From Anaerosolibacter carboniphilus (GTDB lineage: Bacteria; Bacillota; Clostridia; Peptostreptococcales; Thermotaleaceae), in NCBI RefSeq assembly GCF_014205875.1, contig NZ_JACHEN010000007.1, positions 101,143 through 165,142 of the forward strand: DNA of 64,000 bases, read 5' to 3'. The position numbers and the translations under genes were made by a program. Positions within the stretch are counted from its first letter, which is position 1, and the number at the start of each line of letters is the position of its first letter. This document shows positions 58,980 through 64,000 of the stretch, in pieces. The notes under the pieces are model-generated. The model was not told the origin of the DNA. It made no database searches and worked only from the letters and a program-made list of their open reading frames with translations.

Positions 58980-60152
58980 ATGAAAAAGTTTCTCAACGGT
59001 CTATTAACAGTATTTCTGTTAATTGTTATTGTTGGTGGCATAGGATACGTTGGATATAACTATTTGTATATGAATCACGGTTCTATGAATATGCCAGGCG
59101 CAGAAAATCAACAGGCAAGTGATTCTACAAGTACAAATAGCACCAGTACCAATGACCAGCAGAACATGCAACATGGTGCCATGAATAACCAAAGTACGCA
59201 ACAAAATAATGGACAAAGTGCTACGGGCACACAAGGTGCCACAGGAGAGATGACCTTAGCGCTTCAGAACAAAGACAGTCTAAATAAGGCAACTTATCTC
59301 ATTAATGAATCAATTCGTCTCATGACCTTAGATCCATATGCTCCGAAAGAAAAAGTGGAGATGAATATGGGGAATATGCCATCTCAGACAAATAATAATC
59401 CCATTGTAGATAGTACACAGCCGAATAATACAGCAGAAGCCAATAGCCAAGGGAATACAACGATTAATGTTTATCCGCCTACGGATACTTCCAGCAATAC
59501 GCAGATGAACGCTTCTATGCAGATGGGAGATATGGGTATTACGTATGATGCAAATAAAATGGAACAGCTGCATACGGGTTTATATAAGTTATCTGTAGGT
59601 ATGCAATTGCTGGAGCAGTTAAACAATGAACTCGTATCTCAAGCTGAGCAGGCAAATCAAAATACACAAAATCTTATACAATACTATTCAAATCAATACA
59701 ACATGACACTGCAAAACAAGAACAAGCTAAATCAGGCACTAAATTATGTAAATGAAGCAGCAAATCTTATGAATATTAATCCTTATGTATCAGCCAATGG
59801 ATTGGTGTTTGATAAGGATAAGATGCAGCAGATCCATCAAAGTGTATTTAAATTAGCCCAAGGAGTGGGTGAACTAAATAAGTTAGGAGACGAATTTACA
59901 AAGCAGGCTGTGTATATGGCGAATATGATGCAAAACTATATGAATAACCCTAATTTATCACAGATGAATCATGCTACATCTTCAACGCCAAGCTTGTTTG
60001 GAGGAATATTCAATAATATTAGTATTCCTACAGTTGTAAATGCAACGTTAGTATTATTCGCAATTGCATTTATTCTAGGAATATTAGGTTCAATCTTTAG
60101 TCTACTCAAACCTCCTGCAAAAAAAGACCCCAAGGAAGCTTCGGCAAATTAG
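58980..60152 (+). CDS. Operon B gene 1: two-TM protein with duplicated helical module
   Basis: 390 residues, the counterpart of 51272. N-terminal TM (LLTVFLLIVIVGGIGYVGY), a long Ser/Thr/Asn/Gln/Met linker, then LQNKDSLNKATYLINESIRL...DPYAPKEK...KMEQLHTGLYKLSVGMQLL and LQNKNKLNQALNYVNEAANL...NPYV...KMQQIHQSVFKLAQGV, and a C-terminal TM (ATLVLFAIAFILGILGSIF). The LH[TQ]G/S helix and the DPY/NPY turn are conserved across all four modules of the two paralogues. RBS AAGGAGGAA, ATG 58980. Family unknown to me. Confidence 0.82.
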   Translation: MKKFLNGLLTVFLLIVIVGGIGYVGYNYLYMNHGSMNMPGAENQQASDSTSTNSTSTNDQQNMQHGAMNNQSTQQNNGQSATGTQGATGEMTLALQNKDSLNKATYLINESIRLMTLDPYAPKEKVEMNMGNMPSQTNNNPIVDSTQPNNTAEANSQGNTTINVYPPTDTSSNTQMNASMQMGDMGITYDANKMEQLHTGLYKLSVGMQLLEQLNNELVSQAEQANQNTQNLIQYYSNQYNMTLQNKNKLNQALNYVNEAANLMNINPYVSANGLVFDKDKMQQIHQSVFKLAQGVGELNKLGDEFTKQAVYMANMMQNYMNNPNLSQMNHATSSTPSLFGGIFNNISIPTVVNATLVLFAIAFILGILGSIFSLLKPPAKKDPKEASAN

Positions 60153-60187
60153 GGTCTAATAAAAAGCAATAAGGGAGGAGAAATCAT

Positions 60188-61363
60188 ATGTGGGAGACAA
60201 TTAAAAATGATCCTGTTTTAAAAAGTATTACAATTCTTGTGTTAGGGGTATTGAGCTTCGGATTAGCCTTTAACATTATGTTTGGGCGAAACACTGGAGG
60301 CATGGAAGGTGGCATGGATATGGGTGGAGGATATTCTTTAGCGAATACACTTTCGTATATTCTAGCGATTTCTGTAAAACTTCTATTCATAGGACTTGTC
60401 ATTGCAGCGATCATTCTGTTGATCAAGCTTGTAAAGAGGTATCTAATAGAGGGGAATGAACTCAAAATGTTTGAATCCAATAAGTTTGAGGAAATAAAAA
60501 AAGATCCTGTGCTTAAGACTGGATTGATTGCAGTTGGAACAGTGCTTGTACTAGGATTAATGATAATAATCTTTAACGCTGTTTTTTCACCATATAATGG
60601 CTATGGCGCCATGGGTAGAAATTATTATGGCATGATGACAAATGGATATATTTCCCCTATGGGAAATACTGCAGTGATTTTCGGTAAATTATTGCTTTCT
60701 GTATCCATTATAGGACTGATTGTCAGCTTAATTGCTTACGCAAGACAGAGCAATATTTCAGTAGATATAAAAAAGATGATTCCATCGAAGGCTATTAAAA
60801 ATTCAATGGCTACATGTGAAGTATGTAATTATGCTGCAGACCAGGAATATAAGTTTTGTCCTTCTTGTGGGAATCAAAGAATTCAAGAATGTGCTCAATG
60901 TGAAACAGTGTTGAAAGAATCATGGAAATGCTGCCCTAATTGTGGAACCGAAATAAACACAGCAGAGGGTGAAGTAATGACAATCGAGAATGAAATGAGT
61001 ACAGTATCTGTAGAAAAAACTGATGAAACCAGTTCTTTGATAGACATAGCAGAAGTAAAAGAAGAAATAAAAGAAGAAATAAAAGAAGAAATAAAAGAAG
61101 AAGCAAAAGGTGTTCAAGATGAGATAGCAGATGATACAGAAATTAAAACGAAGGATCAAAATAGTTTTTTAGCAGAAATCCTAGAAGCAAAGGAAGAAGT
61201 AAAGGAAGAAATAAAAGAAGAAGTAGTAGTTGTTCAAGATGAGACTGTAGATGGTACAGCAATATCAGCAGTGGATGAAGTTGAAGATGAGATAGTAGAT
61301 AATACAGAGAATAACAAAAAACATCAAAAACCATATGAAAAAAAGCAGAAAAAGAAGTGGTAG
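60188..61363 (+). CDS. Operon B gene 2: multi-TM protein with zinc ribbons and KEEI repeats
   Basis: 391 residues. The first 190 match 52443: two NDPVLK or KDPVLK halves, four TM helices and Gly/Met loops (TGGMEGGMDMGGG, GAMGRNYYGMMTNG). A cytosolic double zinc ribbon follows (CEVCNYAADQEYKFCPSCG, CAQCETVLKESWKCCPNCG), then an acidic/basic low-complexity tail with KEEIKEEI repeats. The ribbon-tail extension is absent from operon A. RBS GGGAGGAG, ATG 60188. It may couple the complex to a cytosolic partner. Confidence 0.8.
   Translation: MWETIKNDPVLKSITILVLGVLSFGLAFNIMFGRNTGGMEGGMDMGGGYSLANTLSYILAISVKLLFIGLVIAAIILLIKLVKRYLIEGNELKMFESNKFEEIKKDPVLKTGLIAVGTVLVLGLMIIIFNAVFSPYNGYGAMGRNYYGMMTNGYISPMGNTAVIFGKLLLSVSIIGLIVSLIAYARQSNISVDIKKMIPSKAIKNSMATCEVCNYAADQEYKFCPSCGNQRIQECAQCETVLKESWKCCPNCGTEINTAEGEVMTIENEMSTVSVEKTDETSSLIDIAEVKEEIKEEIKEEIKEEAKGVQDEIADDTEIKTKDQNSFLAEILEAKEEVKEEIKEEVVVVQDETVDGTAISAVDEVEDEIVDNTENNKKHQKPYEKKQKKKW
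61058..61105 (+). repeat. 12-bp tandem repeat coding KEEI
   Basis: AAAGAAGAAATA in four near-exact tandem copies within the tail of the 60188 gene; a partial second cluster lies near 61196. Prone to slippage. Confidence 0.8.
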
Positions 61364-61382
61364 AATAAAGGAGTAAAAACCC

Positions 61383-61898
61383 ATGAATATTCGTTTTGAC
61401 TTCATCATGCATTGGGTCTATGCAATCGTATGGGCTTTGCTAGGTATAAGCGGTTTTGCGATGGTTGGTGCTAAGTATGGATGGTTGCTTAATTTTGATT
61501 ATGCAACGGCTGACTATGTACATCGCTTATCAGCTGCAGTATTTGTATTGATAACCTTTATCTCCATCGTTTATGAAGTGTATCGAAATATTAAGAATGA
61601 CACAAAACATCTAGCCTGGTTTATTATCGGGAAAAGCGGTTATCAGCTGTTCACCTTCATCACCACTCTTATTCTGATCATAACTGGAGTCTTGATATGG
61701 GTGCATAATGGAATTGGCATGGCAGGTATGGGCTTTGCACTATTCATACATGAGTACGTATCCTACATTGCACTGGCAGGGGTGATTTGGCACATCTATG
61801 TAAAGTGTCATGCCCTGATCTGGCCTAAAAAGGCGAATTCTAAAACCGAGCAGAAAGGTAAAGGAGGAAAGACAGATGTTGCAAAAACCATGGATTAA
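61383..61898 (+). CDS. Operon B gene 3: four-TM b-type cytochrome
   Basis: 171 residues, about 50% identical by eye to 53118. IRFDFIMHWVYAIVWALLG (His, TM1), ATADYVHRLSAAVFVL (His, TM2), LFIHEYVSYIAL and GVIWHIYVKCHALIWPKK (His, TM4). Likely two haems b, as in cytochrome b561/FdnI-like subunits. AAAGGAG precedes ATG 61383. It overlaps the next gene by 23 bases. A basic C-terminal tail faces the cytosol. Confidence 0.87.
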   Translation: MNIRFDFIMHWVYAIVWALLGISGFAMVGAKYGWLLNFDYATADYVHRLSAAVFVLITFISIVYEVYRNIKNDTKHLAWFIIGKSGYQLFTFITTLILIITGVLIWVHNGIGMAGMGFALFIHEYVSYIALAGVIWHIYVKCHALIWPKKANSKTEQKGKGGKTDVAKTMD

Positions 61899-62190
61899 GA
61901 TATTTATTTGGTTTATGGCAACGTTCTTCTTCTTCCTTGCATCCGGCGTTATTATTTCAATACTTAAGCCAGGGCCAACTGAAAATGAAGTTATGCAATT
62001 TATGATGGGTATGATGGCTGCAATGGATAATTCCATGATGGGTGTAGCCATGAATATTGAACATAATGGAGCACTTCAAGAAGTGATTGTATTATCGACC
62101 AAATTAATGATTCCACTTATTTTTATAAGTATGGTAGCAGGATTTGCCATAAGATATATGCAGTGGAGGAATAAGCATGTTAAACAGTAA
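61876..62190 (+). CDS. Operon B gene 4: two-TM protein with Met cluster
   Basis: 104 residues. KPWIKIFIWFMATFFFFLAS (TM1), a loop with MQFMMGMMAAMDNSMMGVAM, then TM2. The Met positions match 53632 nearly one for one, which suggests structural ligands and not mere composition. ATG 61876 lies inside gene 3, with AAAGGAGGAAAG upstream. It overlaps gene 5 by 14 bases. Confidence 0.82.
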   Translation: MLQKPWIKIFIWFMATFFFFLASGVIISILKPGPTENEVMQFMMGMMAAMDNSMMGVAMNIEHNGALQEVIVLSTKLMIPLIFISMVAGFAIRYMQWRNKHVKQ

Positions 62191-62524
62191 GAAGCTTCAC
62201 TTTTGGAGATTGACATTTATATTTGGTGCATTGATTATCATTACGTTATTTTTTCTGTGGAGTGCTCCTGAAGCGAAAAAAGCAGAAATGATGAACAGCA
62301 GTATGGGGAACATGATGCAGAGCATGCATGTCTCTAATGTAACACTATATGATCTTTTCAGTGAAGAAGAAGGAAACGAACAGATGGCAGAGATGCATAG
62401 TCATCATCAAGGGCAAGCGCCTGTCATATATAAGCTTAGTTTTCTTACTACAAGTCTAATATTTCTGTTGCTCCCCTTTATAATCGGTGGGTCAATTATA
62501 TTAGCAATCGTATGGATAAAGTAA
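62177..62524 (+). CDS. Operon B gene 5: two-TM protein with Met/His loop
   Basis: 115 residues, counterpart of 53927: LHFWRLTFIFGALIIITLFF (TM1), MMNSSMGNMMQSMHVSN, an acidic segment, then HSHHQGQAP and TM2. The MGNMMQxMH core is conserved in both copies. GTGGAGGAA precedes ATG 62177. The overlap with gene 4 implies coupled synthesis. Confidence 0.82.
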   Translation: MLNSKKLHFWRLTFIFGALIIITLFFLWSAPEAKKAEMMNSSMGNMMQSMHVSNVTLYDLFSEEEGNEQMAEMHSHHQGQAPVIYKLSFLTTSLIFLLLPFIIGGSIILAIVWIK

Positions 62525-62537
62525 AGAGGTGATATTG

Positions 62538-63260
62538 TTGAATATATTAGGCTCATTGGGACAACTTTATATGCTCATTCTATTAGCTCTTTTGTTTCTT
62601 GGATCAGGATTGGGTGTATGGACGGTGATAAGTTCTTCACTGAACAATAAACAAGGTATGCCTCAGAAGAAAGGCGAAGCTGGGCAGGGTAATATTATCA
62701 GAAGTCAAGGAACAGAAAAAACAAAAATAGGAGGAATTAAAATGCAAAATAATGGATGGTTTAAGTTAGCTATATTTTCATTCGTGGGAATTTTAGTAAG
62801 CGTTGCTGTACTAGGGCTTGTTTCCACAAACAACAATATGGCAGATAGCAATGTTCACTTACAACATCAGCAACAGGGATTACAACAGAATCAAAATGCT
62901 ATGGCAGGGATGAATGGAATGAATGGCAATATGCAAATGCAGGGCGGTATGAACGTAGGGCTGCCTATGGGAAATATGCAGATGCAAGGAAATATGAATG
63001 GTAACATGCAAATGCAGGGTGGCATGAATTCAATGAACATGCCTGTAGATTATAACTATATGATGATGCAGCAGCAGTTAAATCAAATGCAGCAACAATT
63101 ATACATGATGCAGCAACAGATGCAAATGCAGGGCGGAAGTATGCCTTCCAACAGCAGCATGAGCAATATGCCAAGTAGTGGCGGTGGAATGGGCATGATG
63201 AGTATGCCGATGGGTGGTAGCAGTAGTGGAAGCAGCGGTGGCGGAATGGGCATGATGTAG
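62538..63260 (+). CDS. Operon B genes 6+7 fused: small TM protein joined in frame to Met-rich protein 4
   Basis: 240 residues if translated through. The first 66 correspond to the separate 51-residue gene 54292 (TM helix QLYMLILLALLFLGSGLG, basic tail); the rest is the Met-rich protein. No stop separates them, in contrast to operon A. TTG 62538 is chosen, 6 bases after GAGGTG. A second ribosome site lies right before the internal ATG 62742. Either a fusion protein, or both a fusion and a separate Met-rich protein, is made. Confidence 0.7.
   Translation: MNILGSLGQLYMLILLALLFLGSGLGVWTVISSSLNNKQGMPQKKGEAGQGNIIRSQGTEKTKIGGIKMQNNGWFKLAIFSFVGILVSVAVLGLVSTNNNMADSNVHLQHQQQGLQQNQNAMAGMNGMNGNMQMQGGMNVGLPMGNMQMQGNMNGNMQMQGGMNSMNMPVDYNYMMMQQQLNQMQQQLYMMQQQMQMQGGSMPSNSSMSNMPSSGGGMGMMSMPMGGSSSGSSGGGMGMM
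62742..63260 (+). CDS. Nested start: membrane-tethered Met-rich protein 4 (operon B gene 7)
   Basis: 172 residues from the internal ATG, which follows ATAGGAGGAATTAAA, an excellent RBS. The anchor NGWFKLAIFSFVGILVSVAV matches 54463. The tail has MNGNMQMQGGMNV-type modules, a Gln/Met helix (MMMQQQLNQMQQQLYMMQQQ), and ends GGGMGMM. The alignment with the free-standing operon A protein starts exactly at this Met, which favours independent initiation here. Confidence 0.8.
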   Translation: MQNNGWFKLAIFSFVGILVSVAVLGLVSTNNNMADSNVHLQHQQQGLQQNQNAMAGMNGMNGNMQMQGGMNVGLPMGNMQMQGNMNGNMQMQGGMNSMNMPVDYNYMMMQQQLNQMQQQLYMMQQQMQMQGGSMPSNSSMSNMPSSGGGMGMMSMPMGGSSSGSSGGGMGMM

Positions 63261-63261
63261 T

Positions 63262-63298
63262 AAAAGAAGGTAGACCTTTTGGTCTACCTTCTTTTTTA
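63262..63298 (+). terminator. Terminator of operon B
   Basis: AAAAGAAGGTAGACC (63262-63276) and GGTCTACCTTCTTTT (63281-63295), 4-base loop, then TTACTT. Confidence 0.88.
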
Positions 63299-63439
63299 CT
63301 TATTATACAGAAGCATCTTTTTTTGGCCTTCTTTTTGATCTTGGAAGCAGGCTCTAATAAAATCTGGTTATTTACGCCTTACCAATTGTATAAATTTTTC
63401 CACTTGATTAGAAAACACATACGTATCTGTCATTTATGA

Positions 63440-64000
63440 TTACTCTAACGTAGCAGCTACAAAATCTAATGATGAAGATGCAGATACGTATTCGTTTCTG
63501 AGCTTATTGGCATTTTTCCAAGCACCTAAAGCATTAAGCATGACAGCATTATTACTGAATATCATTGGAATTCTAGATAGTTGTTTTTGAATGACTTCTT
63601 TAAATAGTAAAGAACCACCACCACAGAGAACAATAAGTCCTATGTCAGGTAACTGAATACCAGCTGCTGCAGCCTTTGAGGTGAATTCGTCTACAAGCTG
63701 TCTGGCTTCATAGTCAATCATTTGTTTACAAGTATCACGTAGGTTTGGAATTTCTTCACCATAGATCAATAGCTTTTCGTTTCTTATAATTGTATTATCG
63801 AGTTTATGCCTTGAAACTGTAACCTTATACTCAGTTTTTATAAAATCAATAATCCTATTCAGAGGGTCAATGGTGCCCTTATCAATGCCAAAGAAGGTTC
63901 GAAGCTCAAAATTATTTATAACGGTTACATCAGAAGTTAATGCGCCAATATCAAAGCCTAGAATTGTCCGCTCAGCATAATTGTTTTCATATTCATCCAG
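63440..64000 (-). CDS. ParM/StbA-like actin-family ATPase, C-terminal part
   Basis: The frame is open to the right edge; about 186 residues are visible. GFDIGALTSDVTVI is the phosphate-2 loop, and GLIVLCGGGSLLFKEVIQKQ is the adenosine motif. NAVMLNALGAWK near the C-terminus is typical of ParM/Alp plasmid-segregation actins (the GxxxY/K end). Such proteins form filaments that push plasmid copies apart, with a small DNA-binding adaptor and a centromere. Neither adaptor nor centromere is within view. The presence of this gene suggests the island is on a plasmid or a plasmid-derived element. Confidence 0.85.
   Translation of the reverse strand: MDEYENNYAERTILGFDIGALTSDVTVINNFELRTFFGIDKGTIDPLNRIIDFIKTEYKVTVSRHKLDNTIIRNEKLLIYGEEIPNLRDTCKQMIDYEARQLVDEFTSKAAAAGIQLPDIGLIVLCGGGSLLFKEVIQKQLSRIPMIFSNNAVMLNALGAWKNANKLRNEYVSASSSLDFVAATLE

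Noticed and set aside
60920..61159. Antisense Phe-rich frame opposite the KEEI repeats
   Set aside because: Low-complexity shadow of the AAAGAAGAAATA repeat on the other strand.

Overview
The window looks like a low-GC, spore-forming anaerobic Clostridia (Alkaliphilus-like; the genus is inferred, not proven). The signs are AT-rich intergenic DNA, GGAGG-type ribosome sites, frequent TTG/GTG starts, a Spo0E-like phosphatase, a clostridial-type ferredoxin and CBO0543/YugP/LDCC-type proteins. The right edge carries the C-terminal two thirds of a ParM/StbA-like actin ATPase, so the segment may belong to a plasmid or another segregating element.

Layout. 1-3.4 kb: tail of a flavin disulfide oxidoreductase, then an ABC exporter (ATPase plus two ABC-2 permeases) and a CBO0543-type membrane gene cut by a Tn3-family element. 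3.4-8.9 kb: that element, with tnpA, a resolvase lacking its catalytic N-terminus, a TauE/SafE permease, an intact resolvase and a res-like region. 9-16.5 kb: ferredoxin, OmpR/kinase pair 1, a glycosyltransferase and a duplicated scrap of its 3' end, a Cys/His-rich small protein, a glycerophosphodiester phosphodiesterase, a DUF326 copper-storage-like protein and an NhaC-like antiporter. 16.7-24 kb: a candidate sigma-54-driven small RNA, copA-copZ-csoR behind a CsoR-type operator, an HMA-permease-cupredoxin fusion, SHOCT proteins and a Met-rich secreted protein. 24-33 kb: OmpR/kinase pair 2, whose sensor domain is Met/His-rich, and many small metal-type proteins. 34-38 kb: DUF2318 protein, multicopper oxidase and a NapH-like ferredoxin. 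38.8-48 kb: an NtrB/NtrC-type sigma-54 activator pair and several sigma-54-preceded cassettes of zinc-ribbon and Met-rich membrane proteins. 48-63 kb: an MCP, a YVTN propeller lipoprotein, and two paralogous seven-part operons (A 51272-54975, B 58980-63260) flanking OmpR/kinase pair 3.

How it fits together. Almost everything reads as an anaerobic copper (or silver) homeostasis island: Cu+ export (CopA), chaperone (CopZ), repressor (CsoR), storage (DUF326), oxidation (multicopper oxidase) and a large set of membrane-tethered Met-rich proteins. Control appears layered: CsoR at copA; an OmpR-type motif with 11-bp TCTCCATA repeats at five promoters, including that of pair 3 itself; a second motif (ATTCATATTTG repeats) at two promoters near pair 2; and nine sigma-54 promoters with perfect GG-N10-GC spacing (plus a weaker tenth). 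One of these drives the operon encoding the sigma-54 activator, suggesting positive autoregulation.

The best candidate for an undescribed system is the duplicated operon A/B. It encodes a two-TM protein with a repeated helical module, a multi-TM Met-containing protein, a four-helix b-type cytochrome, two small TM proteins with Met clusters, a tiny TM protein and a tethered Met-rich protein. I infer a membrane complex that couples electron transfer to Cu binding or reduction at the cell surface. All assignments come from reading the sequence; no database search was run.
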